Origin: Flavobacterium sp. 1355
GTDB lineage: Bacteria > Bacteroidota > Bacteroidia > Flavobacteriales > Flavobacteriaceae
DNA: 64,000 nt
Direction: 5' to 3'
Assembly (NCBI RefSeq): GCF_017833415.1
Contig: NZ_JAFICC010000014.1
Location: 101,290-165,289, forward strand
The stretch's first letter is position 1; every line of letters starts with the position of its first letter. The notes beneath the pieces were generated by a model, which saw only the letters and a list, made by a program, of their open reading frames with translations, ran no database searches and had not been told where the DNA came from. Made by a program: the position numbers and the translations under genes. Of the stretch, positions 52,868-61,555 are shown piece by piece.

Positions 52868-53833
52868 ATGAAATCAAAAAGTAAACTTTTTATTATTGTC
52901 TTATTATTAATATTTGGAATCTCTAACGCCCAGTTTGTAAAACAACATGGGCAGCTTAGTGTTCAGGGAACTCAGTTGACAGACAAAAATAACAATCCAA
53001 TCGTGTTGCGAGGAATGAGTTTTGGATGGCATAGCATGTGGCCAAGATTTTATAATGAAAAAGCAGTCAGTTGGCTAAAAAAAGATTTCAATTGTAATGT
53101 TGTTCGTGCGGCAATGGGTATTGAACTTGGAGAAAAAGCATATATTAAAGATTCGCTGTTTTCTAAGCAGAAAATCGAAGCCGTTATAAAAGGAGCCATA
53201 AAGGCCGATATCTATGTTATAGTAGATTGGCACAGTCATAATGTTAATCTAAAAGAAGCAAAAGCTTTTTTTGCTGAGGTTTCAAAAAAATACTCCAAAT
53301 ATCCTAATATTATATATGAAGTTTTTAATGAACCTGATTATGAAACCTGGCCCGAAGTTAAGGCTTATGCCGAAGAAGTAATCAAAGTCATCAGACATAA
53401 TGACCCGGATAATATTATTTTGGTAGGCAGTCCGCATTGGGATCAGGATGTAAATCTTCCTGCTTCAGAGCCTATAAAAGGATTCAATAATATAATGTAT
53501 ACAATGCATTTCTATGCTGCAACTCATGGCAAAGAATTGAGAGACCGTACAGATGAAGCAATAAAAAGCGGACTTCCAATATTTATTTCAGAATCTGCAG
53601 GTATGGAAGCGACAGGTGATGGTCCTTTAAATATCAAAGCATGGGAAGAATACATCGATTGGATGGAATCCAGAAAATTGAGCTGGGTTACCTGGTCAGT
53701 TTCTGATAAAGATGAAACCTGTTCTGTTTTAAAGAAAACAGCAAAATCTGAAGGAAAATGGAAAGATGAAGATTTAAAAGAATCCGGAATTAAAGTACGT
53801 GAGTATCTAAGAAGGTATAATACTAAGCAATAA
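52868..53833 (+). CDS. GH5 endo-glucanase/mannanase (GH5_2-like)
   Basis: This 321-residue exported enzyme has signal MKSKSKLFIIVLLLIFGISNA. The barrel begins HGQLSVQGTQLTDKNNNPIV and LRGMSFGWHSMWPRFYNEKA, typical of GH5 subfamily 2, the bacterial endo-beta-1,4-glucanases. The acid/base Glu is in IIYEVFNEPDYETW; the nucleophile Glu is probably in PIFISESAGMEATGDG, where the family usually has xxTEWG. On glucomannan it would cut between glucose units; direct mannan activity is also possible. It is the last gene of the rightward wing. Confidence 0.87.
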   Translation: MKSKSKLFIIVLLLIFGISNAQFVKQHGQLSVQGTQLTDKNNNPIVLRGMSFGWHSMWPRFYNEKAVSWLKKDFNCNVVRAAMGIELGEKAYIKDSLFSKQKIEAVIKGAIKADIYVIVDWHSHNVNLKEAKAFFAEVSKKYSKYPNIIYEVFNEPDYETWPEVKAYAEEVIKVIRHNDPDNIILVGSPHWDQDVNLPASEPIKGFNNIMYTMHFYAATHGKELRDRTDEAIKSGLPIFISESAGMEATGDGPLNIKAWEEYIDWMESRKLSWVTWSVSDKDETCSVLKKTAKSEGKWKDEDLKESGIKVREYLRRYNTKQ

Positions 53834-54435
53834 CAAGAAATTAATATAAATTACAAGGCCTGTTCATTTGAACAGGCTTTTTTTTATTCTAATTTTTTCT
53901 TCTGTTATAAAAATTCGCCATGACAAATACACTGTTTTGTTGTAGCTGTTTTGATGATTTATTTGTAAGAATGTAAAATCGAATTTTGATTTGGTGTATT
54001 AAGTCATAAAACCAAGCGCTTTTGTGGTTTATTTTTTTATTTTAAATCAATACCCCTATTTTTAAAAGGGGTATTTGGATTTTTTATATGTATTTTTCTG
54101 TTTTTTAATTCAAAACGAGTATAGTTTTTTGATTTAACCTATAGTTTTTTCTTATAAACTTTAAAATAGTGTTATTGAATTTTCAAAAATAAAATAAGAT
54201 AAATGTCAAATAGTGATTATTAAGAAGTTAATTTTTGTAATCCGTAATTCTTGTCTTAAAACTTCAAAAAAGCAGTTTTCAATTCTTCTACTCTCACAAA
54301 AGTTAATAAATTCGCTAATGAAAATGAAGAGGATAAAGACGTGAATTTGAGGTTTTAGAAATGACTTATACTATTAAATAGATATATAAAAGATTAACTA
54401 ACCAGAATCAATTAATAACTAAACCAATTTAAAAC
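53834..54435. other. 602-bp intergenic region
   Basis: A terminator at 53858-53885 ends the mannan wing. A dyad at 54049-54075 (AATACCCCT/AGGGGTATT) lies in the middle. The rest is AT-rich with no credible gene; the last part presumably holds the promoter of the porin gene, but I could not place it. Confidence 0.55.
53858..53885 (+). terminator. Terminator of the rightward mannan wing
   Basis: GCCTGTTC pairs with GAACAGGC around ATTT, followed by a T tract, 25 bp after the GH5 stop. Confidence 0.85.
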
Positions 54436-55506
54436 ATGAAAAAAGTATTTCACATTTTAGCCGCGATGTTAACCAGTTCTTTTGTATTTGCCCAGGAAGA
54501 TAGTGAAACACCTAAAAGCCCGGCAACTACTTTTGCAGGATCTGCCGATGCGTATTATAAATATGATTTTTCAAAACAAATGAATGGATTAACGAGCTTT
54601 ACCAACTCACAAGATTCATTCGAATTAGGAATGGCGTCCATAGAAGCTTCTCACTCATTCAAAAAAGGATCTGTTTTTGTAGATTTAGGTTTCGGAAAAA
54701 GAGCAGGAGAATTTTCATATAATGAAACAACAGATAAAGATATTACAGCAAAATTTTTAATTAAACAATTGTATTTTACGTATGAGATAACAGACAAGTT
54801 TAAAGTAGTAGCCGGTAGTTTTAGCACTCATATTGGGTATGAATTATTAGATGCAGTAGATAATAAAAACTACAGTATGTCATACGCTTTTTCATACGGA
54901 CCATTTTTTAATACGGGTGTAAAAGCACAATATACATCAGGAAAATTTACGGCTATGTTTGGAATAACAAATCCTACTGATTTTAAATCAGCCATGGATG
55001 CGGGTACAAACCAAAAAACGTATATAGGACAATTGGGATACATAGGAGAGACTGGTAGCGCTTATTTAAATTTCACATCGGGAAGTACTAATCCTGTATC
55101 TTCCGAAAATAAAACGCAATTTGATCTTGTAGCTACAAAATCTATAAATGATAGTTTCGGACTTGGATTCAATGCTACTTATGCTCAGTCAAAAGATGAT
55201 TTTGACAGTACATTAGACGGAGAGTGGTTTTCTTTAGTAGGATATGCTAATTATTCATTCAAAGAAAATTTATCCCTGGCTTACAGAATTGAATATTTTG
55301 ATGCTAAAGATGCTTTAAATCTTGGAACTCTAAACGGATCAAGTGTATTTGGAAATACAGTTTCGCTAAATTACAAAGTTGGTAATCTGACAATTATTCC
55401 TGAGTTAAGATATGACGCTGCTTCTGAAGATATTTTTGCAGATAGTGACGCTCTTCCAACAGGCGGAATGTTTTTTGCCCTACTTGCTACAACATACTCT
55501 TTCTAG
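54436..55506 (+). CDS. Outer-membrane beta-barrel protein (BBP2/OmpL-like)
   Basis: This 356-residue protein has signal MKKVFHILAAMLTSSFVFAQ. A barrel follows with repeated amphipathic strands such as GSADAYYKYDFSKQMNGLTS, KQLYFTYEITDKFKVVAGSF, and FSYGPFFNTGVKAQYTSGKF. It ends FFALLATTYSF with a C-terminal Phe. It fits the putative beta-barrel porin-2 family. The solute is unknown. It stands apart from the mannan locus behind a terminator and a 600-bp gap, so membership in the locus is not supported. Confidence 0.82.
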   Translation: MKKVFHILAAMLTSSFVFAQEDSETPKSPATTFAGSADAYYKYDFSKQMNGLTSFTNSQDSFELGMASIEASHSFKKGSVFVDLGFGKRAGEFSYNETTDKDITAKFLIKQLYFTYEITDKFKVVAGSFSTHIGYELLDAVDNKNYSMSYAFSYGPFFNTGVKAQYTSGKFTAMFGITNPTDFKSAMDAGTNQKTYIGQLGYIGETGSAYLNFTSGSTNPVSSENKTQFDLVATKSINDSFGLGFNATYAQSKDDFDSTLDGEWFSLVGYANYSFKENLSLAYRIEYFDAKDALNLGTLNGSSVFGNTVSLNYKVGNLTIIPELRYDAASEDIFADSDALPTGGMFFALLATTYSF

Positions 55507-55537
55507 AGATAAAGATTGATATTTTTTTTTTTTTTGG

Positions 55538-55577
55538 AGCTGTCGGAACACATTAATTGTTCTGGCAGCTTTTTTAT
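55538..55577 (+). terminator. Terminator of the BBP2-like gene
   Basis: AGCTGTCGGAACA pairs with TGTTCTGGCAGCT (two internal mismatches or G-U pairs), followed by T residues. Confidence 0.75.
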
Positions 55578-55592
55578 TTTGAAGTAAGAGTT

Positions 55593-55852
55593 ATGTGTTA
55601 AAAGTTAGAAGTTAAGGGTTAAAAGTTAAAGGTTAAAAGTTAAAGGTTGGAAGTTAAGTGTTATGAGTTTAGAACGAGCCGAAATAATGCAATAGTCTTT
55701 GCTTAGTAAATTCTAAAACAAACTAGGGAAAATTTTTTTTATCCACAAAATCAAGTTTTAGTTTCTTCTTCTTCTTCAAGCTCATAACACTTAACTCATA
55801 ACGTATAACTCATAACGCATAACTTCTAACTTTTACCCCTTAACTCCAAACA
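55593..55852. repeat. Low-complexity inverted repeat block
   Basis: The left part (55593-55667) is made of AGTTAAA/AAGTTAG-like units; the right part (55781-55852) is the same sequence class reversed. AGTTAAGTGTTATGAG (55652-55667) is exactly complementary to CTCATAACACTTAACT (55781-55796). No gene is present in this part of the 55507-55902 gap. Confidence 0.85.
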
Positions 55853-55853
55853 T

Positions 55854-55889
55854 AAAAAAATCCGCAATTAAAATTGCGGATTTTTTTTG
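55854..55889 (-). terminator. Terminator of the amidase operon
   Basis: AAATCCGCAATT pairs with AATTGCGGATTT, with A and T tracts on both sides. It lies 14 bp past the amidase stop. Confidence 0.85.
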
Positions 55890-55902
55890 TTTGGAAAAAC
55901 TG

Positions 55903-56805
55903 TTATTGAATCTGTTTTTTGTAAATAGAATAAATAGTATCTATTGTTTTTCGGTCCAAAACAGAAGTGGTATCAGTCTGTATATAATGTAATTTAAATG
56001 CCTGTATTGCTGCTGTAAGGTTTTTGGTATTATAACCAATAATTCGTAACGCAGGTTCTATTTTAAAATCAAAAGGGGCTTCTTCTAAAACTTCGTCGGG
56101 CCATATTCCGAATCCTTTTTCAGCTAATATTTTCCATGGAAATAATGCGCTTGGATCTTGTTTTCTGCCCGGAGCTATATCTGCATGACCCAAAATATTT
56201 TGAGTCGGAATGTTGTAGTCTTTTTTCAATTTAGTTAAAAGAGCAACCAAGCTGCTAATTTGTGCTTCTGTAAAAGGTTTAAAGCCATTATTGTCCAATT
56301 CAATACCAATAGAGCTTGAATTTAAATCAGTGTTTTTTCCCCACGTAGAAGCTCCTGCATGCCATGCTCTCAGATAATCATTAAGCATCTGAACTACTTT
56401 TCCGTTTTCCGAAATAACATAATGAGCACTAACCTGAGTTTTTGTCTTTGTAAAAGTGTTTATTGTTTGCTGAACAGAATCTTGTGCAGTATGATGGATG
56501 ACAATAAAACTTGGTTTTCTTAAATTAAAGTTTACTGTGCCAATCCATTCTGTATTAATACCATTTAATAAAGCCGTTGAGCCGGTTTTTGATAAAGTAT
56601 CTTTTATAATCCCTAATTGTCTCGCGTAGGTTGTATCAATAACTAACGGACTTACAGGAGGAATAGGTTGAACTTCTTTGCTCGTAATTTGATTTTCTAA
56701 AGTTTTAAGCTGTTGGTCGTAAGCTTTCTCAGTATTTTTATAGGGATTTGTAGAGCAAGAAGTGATAACAATTGCTAAAAGCAGATAACAAAAATGTTTT
56801 TTCAT
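55903..56805 (-). CDS. N-acetylmuramoyl-L-alanine amidase lipoprotein (Amidase_2)
   Basis: This is about 300 residues long. Starts at 56814 and 56808 are also possible, but MKKHFCYLLLAIVITSC gives the best lipoprotein signal (lipobox ITSC). The Amidase_2 domain has FIVIHHTAQDSVQQT (zinc His), AHYVISENGKVVQML, RAWHAGASTWG, SIGIELDNNG and LGHADIAPGRKQDPS (zinc His, Asp). It cuts the amide between muramic acid and the peptide (AmiD-like) and may act in wall recycling. A peptidoglycan-binding-like C-terminal domain follows (about residues 230-300). It is 36 bp downstream of the Spy-like gene on the same strand, likely one operon. Confidence 0.9.
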   Translation of the reverse strand: MKKHFCYLLLAIVITSCSTNPYKNTEKAYDQQLKTLENQITSKEVQPIPPVSPLVIDTTYARQLGIIKDTLSKTGSTALLNGINTEWIGTVNFNLRKPSFIVIHHTAQDSVQQTINTFTKTKTQVSAHYVISENGKVVQMLNDYLRAWHAGASTWGKNTDLNSSSIGIELDNNGFKPFTEAQISSLVALLTKLKKDYNIPTQNILGHADIAPGRKQDPSALFPWKILAEKGFGIWPDEVLEEAPFDFKIEPALRIIGYNTKNLTAAIQAFKLHYIQTDTTSVLDRKTIDTIYSIYKKQIQ

Positions 56806-56841
56806 CATAATCAATTACATTTTGGAATTAGGTTTGGACAA

Positions 56842-57387
56842 TTATTCCGGAGTTTTTCCTGTTTCTATGTCTTCCTTTACTTCCTTATTTTCTTTATTGT
56901 CTTTTTTCTTTTTTGATTTTTTGGTTTTTTTGATCTCTTTAAAATTATCCATAAAATTGGTATACTTTGCAACCTGATCTGGATTAAGGAAAGCAGTAAT
57001 TTTTTTATTAGTACTTTCTCTTAGAGCTTTCATTTGCTCAATTTTTTCGTCCTGGCTGCTGCTTTCGTTTTTCAAAAGAACGCCTTGTTCTTTCATACTG
57101 TCAGCCAAAACATTTGTTATTGCTATTGCCTGCAGTTCATCAAGATTTACTTCGGGCTTCATTTGCTCAACAATCTTTGCTGCAGTTTCTTCAGCAGGTA
57201 CTTCTTTTGGTTTACTTGGAGAACTCTGTGGTCCCTGCATCATACTCCTGTCCATTCCCATTCCGCCACCTCTTCCGTAACCGCCTCCACCATAGCCATT
57301 ATTATATCCGTTTCCATATTGGGCAGAAACAGTGTTAATGCATAATAAGGCAAAAACCAAAAGAATCAAAGATTGAATAGACTTCAT
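56842..57387 (-). CDS. Secreted Spy/CpxP-like small protein
   Basis: This 181-residue protein has signal MKSIQSLILLVFALLCINTVSA. A Gly/Tyr/Asn-rich segment of about 25 residues (QYGNGYNNGYGGGGYGRGGG) follows, then two helical units resembling the LTxxQ-type repeats of Spy/CpxP (LDELQAIAITNVLADSMKEQ and ITAFLNPDQVAKYTNFMDNF). A Lys/Glu-rich tail closes it. Spy-type proteins are periplasmic chaperones of envelope stress; the match is by pattern only. It is first in a unit with the amidase gene. Confidence 0.7.
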   Translation of the reverse strand: MKSIQSLILLVFALLCINTVSAQYGNGYNNGYGGGGYGRGGGMGMDRSMMQGPQSSPSKPKEVPAEETAAKIVEQMKPEVNLDELQAIAITNVLADSMKEQGVLLKNESSSQDEKIEQMKALRESTNKKITAFLNPDQVAKYTNFMDNFKEIKKTKKSKKKKDNKENKEVKEDIETGKTPE

Positions 57388-57410
57388 AAAAAGTATGTAT
57401 CAAAAGTTAG

Positions 57411-57418
57411 CAAATATA
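57411..57418 (-). promoter_or_regulatory. -7 box of the Spy-like/amidase unit
   Basis: Read on the minus strand it is TATATTTG, followed by C. The predicted start is about 57404, 17 bp before the ATG at 57387, inside the short gap after rimO. Confidence 0.55.
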
Positions 57419-57428
57419 TATTGTAAAT

Positions 57429-58742
57429 TTAAGCAGGTTCTCCGTATAAATCAAATTCTGTTGCTTCAATTATCTTAATGTTAACAAATTCACCGGTTTT
57501 TAAATAATATTTTGATGCATCAATCAAGACTTCATTATCAACATCAGGGCTGTCAAACTCTGTTCTGCCAACAAAATGCGCGCCTTCTTTTCTGTCAATA
57601 ATACATTTAAAAACTTTTCCAACTTTTTCCTGATTCAGATCCCATGAAATTTGAGATTGCAATTCCATAATTTCATTTGCTCTGGCTTGTTTTACATCAT
57701 CCGGAACATCATCCTCAAGTAAATAAGCATGTGTGTTTTCTTCATGAGAATACGCAAAACATCCCATTCGGTCAAACTTCATTTCCTGAACAAAATCTTT
57801 TAAGATTTCAAAATCTTCCTGGGTTTCGCCTGGGTAACCCACAATTAAAGTTGTTCTGATCGCCATTCCCGGAACAGCTGCACGGAAATCTTTTAGTAAT
57901 TGTGTTGTTTTTGCCTGAGTTGTTCCACGGCGCATTGATTTCAGGATCGAGTCAGAAATATGTTGCAGCGGTATATCAATATAATTGCAAATCTTAGGTT
58001 CGCGTTTCATAATTTCCAAAACATCCATTGGGAAACCAGTAGGGAAGGCATAATGTAAACGAATCCATTCGATACCTTCTACTTTTACTAAAGCTTCTAA
58101 TAGTTCACCAAGGTTTCTTTTTTTATAAAGGTCAAGACCATAATAAGTTAAGTCCTGTGCAATTAAAATTAATTCCTTAACGCCATTTTTAGCCAGACCT
58201 TCTGCTTCTTTAACTAATTTTTCAATTGGCTGTGAGACATGTGAACCTCGCATCAAGGGTATAGCGCAAAAACTGCAAGGTCTGTCGCAACCTTCAGCAA
58301 TTTTAAGGTATGCATAATTTTTTGGAGTTGTGGTTAAACGTTCCCCAAGTAGTTCATGTTTATAATCAGCTCCTAAAGCTTTCAGTAATTGTGGTAATTC
58401 AGTTGTGCCAAAATATTGATCTACGTTTGGAATTTCTTTTTCTAAATCTGGTCTGTAACGCTCAGATAAACATCCTGTTACAAAAACTTTATCAACAAGT
58501 CCTTTGTCTTTTTTGTCTGCATATTCCAAAATCATGTTAACCGACTCTGCTTTGGCATTATCAATAAAACCACAAGTGTTTATTACAATAATGTTTCCTT
58601 CTCTTTCTGCAGGAGCTTCATGCTCAACCTCTTTTCCGTTTGCACGAAGTTGACCCATCAGGACTTCACTATCATACACATTCTTTGAACACCCAAGAGT
58701 GATTACGTTAATTTTGTTCTTTTTTAAAGACTTGGTTCTCAT
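57429..58742 (-). CDS. rimO: Ribosomal protein S12 methylthiotransferase RimO
   Basis: This 437-residue radical SAM enzyme adds a methylthio group to the conserved Asp of ribosomal protein S12. The N-terminal MTTase domain has cysteines in VITLGCSKNVYDSEVL, INTCGFIDNAK and VFVTGCLSERY. The radical SAM cluster is GCDRPCSFCAIPLMRGSH (C-x3-C-x2-C). IDIPLQHISDSILKSMRRGT and GYPGETQEDF follow, and a C-terminal TRAM domain ends the protein. In Bacteroidota rimO usually follows ftsY; here it is far away and on the other strand. Confidence 0.97.
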   Translation of the reverse strand: MRTKSLKKNKINVITLGCSKNVYDSEVLMGQLRANGKEVEHEAPAEREGNIIVINTCGFIDNAKAESVNMILEYADKKDKGLVDKVFVTGCLSERYRPDLEKEIPNVDQYFGTTELPQLLKALGADYKHELLGERLTTTPKNYAYLKIAEGCDRPCSFCAIPLMRGSHVSQPIEKLVKEAEGLAKNGVKELILIAQDLTYYGLDLYKKRNLGELLEALVKVEGIEWIRLHYAFPTGFPMDVLEIMKREPKICNYIDIPLQHISDSILKSMRRGTTQAKTTQLLKDFRAAVPGMAIRTTLIVGYPGETQEDFEILKDFVQEMKFDRMGCFAYSHEENTHAYLLEDDVPDDVKQARANEIMELQSQISWDLNQEKVGKVFKCIIDRKEGAHFVGRTEFDSPDVDNEVLIDASKYYLKTGEFVNIKIIEATEFDLYGEPA

Positions 58743-58761
58743 ACTTTTATAAATTGGAGTG

Positions 58762-58769
58762 CAAAATTA
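58762..58769 (-). promoter_or_regulatory. rimO promoter -7 box
   Basis: Minus-strand TAATTTTG followed by CAC fits TAnnTTTG exactly and predicts a start about 58755, 13 bp before the rimO ATG. Confidence 0.55.
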
Positions 58770-58846
58770 CACTTTTTTATTCAAACACCGCTTGTTTCCG
58801 TTTCTTTTAGCTGTTTTTTATGAGCAAAAATAGCTAAGCCGGATTA

Positions 58847-58880
58847 AAAAAAATCCGCCAGATTAATACCTGACGGAAAT
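58847..58880 (-). terminator. Terminator of the OmpP1-like unit
   Basis: CCGCCAG (58855-58861) pairs with CTGACGG (58870-58876, one G-U) and a T tract follows in the minus direction. It separates the porin gene from rimO. Confidence 0.75.
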
Positions 58881-58904
58881 TTTCATTCATCTATTTATTT
58901 CTAA

Positions 58905-60407
58905 TTACAATTCAAATAATAAGGTCAGGGAAACATTGTTCAGTTTTGATGTAATGTTTGCTCCATCTGTAAATCCACGTTCAAAAAATCCCTGATTTGA
59001 TTTTCTTTCCAAATAAGAATATGCTAAATCTAATTTTGTCGAACCAAAATTATAACCCAAACCGCCAGAATAGCTATTTAAATCACCAATTGTAGTTCCG
59101 TTTTTATAAGGACTTCCTTCAAAACGATATCCGCCACGCAGACTTAGTTGTTTGATTTTATATTCTGCACCAATTCTTAATTCTCCTGCAGAAGTCAAAT
59201 CGTTGCTTATGTCGCCGTTTAGTCTTCTAAAACCTTCGTCAGTTGTAGGTTTAAATTTTGTATTGCTGTAATCTTTAATAGAATAATCTACACTAATCAA
59301 ACCAGATTTTCCAAATACATAGGCGCCACTAAAAGTAAATTTGCCAGGAGTTTGTAGTCTGTAAGGATCATAAACATTAATAATCTGTGGATTATTTGAT
59401 GTGTTTATTGGCTGGCCTGTAGAAGCTTCTAAAGTAGTGTACAGGCTTTGTGAGATTTCATCATATAGCTCGTACCACGTATTTGATTCATATGCTAAAC
59501 CAAGACGGAAAGATTCTGTAACTTTAGCAATGGCTCCAAGTTGAAAAGAAAATCCATTTCCATATGTATACTGTTCGTTGTTGAAATCTAAATTTGATAT
59601 AGTATACCCCGGCAGGAGATCGTTATAATTTTCTTCATAAAAATTACTGGTTCTTCTGTAATCGGTAACATGAAAATTAAGGTTTGCACCTAAGTAAAGG
59701 CGGTCTTTAAATGATGTTGCTATATTGAAACTTACCTTGCTGTTGTATCCTCTTTCATTAATTACATTTTCGTGATAATAATTACCTCCGGCAGGAACAT
59801 TAGTTGTATATTGTGTGTTGTTGTTAGTGTTTGATACAGGTTTAATAACCTGACCATAATTCCCAAAATCAGCTTGTTGTTCTGTATAAGTTAGATCACC
59901 GTAAGGAATGTTGTTTATTGTGCCTAATTCAACTCCATTTGCATACTCTAAAAAATAAGCATCTATAGATCTTGTTGGATTAGTTCCTGCAGAGAAAGTA
60001 TTTTTATCAAAATTGTTTGTGGTTTCATAACTTGCTCCAATAGCAATTTTTTTCCAATTGCTATTCGGGCTTCTGTCGTGGAAAACAAAAACACCTCCCG
60101 CCTGGTTTAAAATAAAAGAGTTCTCTTTTTCGCTTGTCTGAGTTCCAAAATAATTAGAATTGTTTTTGATGTTTTGATTACTCAAAGTTACTCCAACCTG
60201 ATTATTAGAAAACACGGCAGATCCTGCAGGGTTAACGCTTAGTGCAGATAAATCACCACCCACAGCTCCAAAGGCACCACCCATTGCTCTGAATCTTGCA
60301 GTTCCGGTTAAATTGTCCTGTGCATATCGCATAGCATCAGAAACTTCCTGAGAATGTGAGACGCTAAAAGATAGTCCTGTTATAAAAAGGAATAATATTT
60401 TTTTCAT
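58905..60407 (-). CDS. OmpP1/FadL-family outer membrane transporter
   Basis: This 500-residue protein has signal MKKILFLFITGLSFSVSHS. The mature start, QEVSDAMRYAQDNLTGTARFRAMGGAFGAVGGDLSA with SVNPAGSAVFSNNQVGVTLS, is the N-terminal hatch signature of the OmpP1/FadL group. A barrel of about 14 strands follows and ends LNNVSLTLLFEL. FadL-type channels pass hydrophobic compounds across the outer membrane. It lies 45 bp after the Gly/Tyr-rich lipoprotein gene, likely co-transcribed. Confidence 0.88.
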   Translation of the reverse strand: MKKILFLFITGLSFSVSHSQEVSDAMRYAQDNLTGTARFRAMGGAFGAVGGDLSALSVNPAGSAVFSNNQVGVTLSNQNIKNNSNYFGTQTSEKENSFILNQAGGVFVFHDRSPNSNWKKIAIGASYETTNNFDKNTFSAGTNPTRSIDAYFLEYANGVELGTINNIPYGDLTYTEQQADFGNYGQVIKPVSNTNNNTQYTTNVPAGGNYYHENVINERGYNSKVSFNIATSFKDRLYLGANLNFHVTDYRRTSNFYEENYNDLLPGYTISNLDFNNEQYTYGNGFSFQLGAIAKVTESFRLGLAYESNTWYELYDEISQSLYTTLEASTGQPINTSNNPQIINVYDPYRLQTPGKFTFSGAYVFGKSGLISVDYSIKDYSNTKFKPTTDEGFRRLNGDISNDLTSAGELRIGAEYKIKQLSLRGGYRFEGSPYKNGTTIGDLNSYSGGLGYNFGSTKLDLAYSYLERKSNQGFFERGFTDGANITSKLNNVSLTLLFEL

Positions 60408-60452
60408 TTTGATTGAATTTTAGATGATTTATGGATTGGCTTACATAAGGAA

Positions 60453-61454
60453 TTATCTTCTTCCTCCACCGCCACCACCGCCGTAAGATCTTCCTCCGCC
60501 GCCACCGCCAGATGATCTCATGCTTCCTCCACTGCTGTTTGATGAGCGTGATGGGTTAGGAGAGTAGCTTCTGGATGAATTGTTATTTGCGCCGTTGTTG
60601 TAGTTATAACTTCTGTTTGTTGTAGCCGCACTACCTGATCTTCTGTTAGAGTAATCGTAATTGCTATTTCCTTGTGTAGTGCTTCTTCTGTTAGTAAAAG
60701 TTGGGTTTGTTGATCTGCCATTTACAGAAGAACTTCTTCTAAAGTCAGTATAATCGCTTCTTCTATTTGTGTTATAGCTATTTCTGTTGGTATAGCTTCT
60801 GTTTGAATAACTTCTATTTGTAAAATTTCTGTTAGTATAGTCTCTGTTTGTAGTATAACTTCTGTTAGAAGCATAATTTCTTCCTCCATAGTATGAGGCA
60901 GAGCCTCTTCTTCCGTAGCTGTAAGAGTAATTATTATATCCATAATAGCCTCCTCCCCAGTATCCAGGATATCCCCATCCATAACCAGGTCCCCAATACC
61001 CGGGATAACCCCATCCATAACCAGGATAACCCCAATAACCGCCATATCCATAACCCCATCCGTAATAAGGATATCCAAATCCAAATCCGAATGACCATGT
61101 TGGGTTTGAGTAAAGGTTTACAGAAACTTCAGAACTGCTGCTTCCCCACGCAGGGTAAGCTGTAGCCACAGTTTGTGTACTGTCATTTTCAGCATAATTA
61201 CCGTAATTATCTACATCTGTAAAAATTTCGGTTGGCTGATCGTCATCTTGTAAAGATTTAAAGTAATCCTTATATTGATTGTTGGTATTTGATGTATTTG
61301 TTTGTGCGTACGTGTTTGGTCTGTTACCATAAACTCCGTCATTATCATAATATGATGTATTTTGGTAAGAACCACACGATACTGCTAGAAAACTCAGTAA
61401 TCCAATAAGGTAAAAATGACTAGAGTTTCGGCGAAAAGAAATATAAGTTTTCAT
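60453..61454 (-). CDS. Gly/Tyr/Ser/Arg-rich lipoprotein of unknown function
   Basis: This 333-residue lipoprotein has a signal ending LLSFLAVSC (lipobox AVSC) after an unusually basic N-terminus (MKTYISFRRNSSHF). The mature chain is low in complexity throughout: a polar N-terminal part, a Gly/Tyr/Trp/Pro block (YGWGYPGYWGPGYGWGYPGY, about residues 125-175), then Asn/Arg/Ser/Thr-rich repeats of the TNRSYTNR type, and a Gly-rich end (GGGGGGRR). I recognise no domain. It precedes the OmpP1-like gene and is divergent from proS. A surface-exposed or matrix-like role is possible but only inferred. Confidence 0.8.
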   Translation of the reverse strand: MKTYISFRRNSSHFYLIGLLSFLAVSCGSYQNTSYYDNDGVYGNRPNTYAQTNTSNTNNQYKDYFKSLQDDDQPTEIFTDVDNYGNYAENDSTQTVATAYPAWGSSSSEVSVNLYSNPTWSFGFGFGYPYYGWGYGYGGYWGYPGYGWGYPGYWGPGYGWGYPGYWGGGYYGYNNYSYSYGRRGSASYYGGRNYASNRSYTTNRDYTNRNFTNRSYSNRSYTNRNSYNTNRRSDYTDFRRSSSVNGRSTNPTFTNRRSTTQGNSNYDYSNRRSGSAATTNRSYNYNNGANNNSSRSYSPNPSRSSNSSGGSMRSSGGGGGGRSYGGGGGGGRR

Positions 61455-61484
61455 ATCTGTGGTGTTTTTTATTGTTGCACATTA

Positions 61485-61492
61485 CAAAAATA
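61485..61492 (-). promoter_or_regulatory. -7 box for the Gly/Tyr-rich lipoprotein and OmpP1 unit
   Basis: Minus-strand TATTTTTG fits TAnnTTTG. The predicted start near 61478 leaves a 24-base leader to the ATG at 61454. Confidence 0.5.
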
Positions 61493-61555
61493 GTTAGTTT
61501 TGTCAAACTATTTAGTTAAAATTATTAAAACAAAATTTGTGCCAAACTATTCAAT

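Noticed and set aside
54436..55506. The BBP2-like barrel gene as part of the mannan locus
   Set aside because: A strong terminator and a 600-bp gap separate it, and its family is not linked to glycan loci in particular.
60722..61084. A 120-codon alternative frame rich in Met/Ile/Asp/Glu
   Set aside because: It is a same-strand frame shift of the Gly/Tyr-rich lipoprotein gene; its odd composition comes from the GGATATCC-type repeats.
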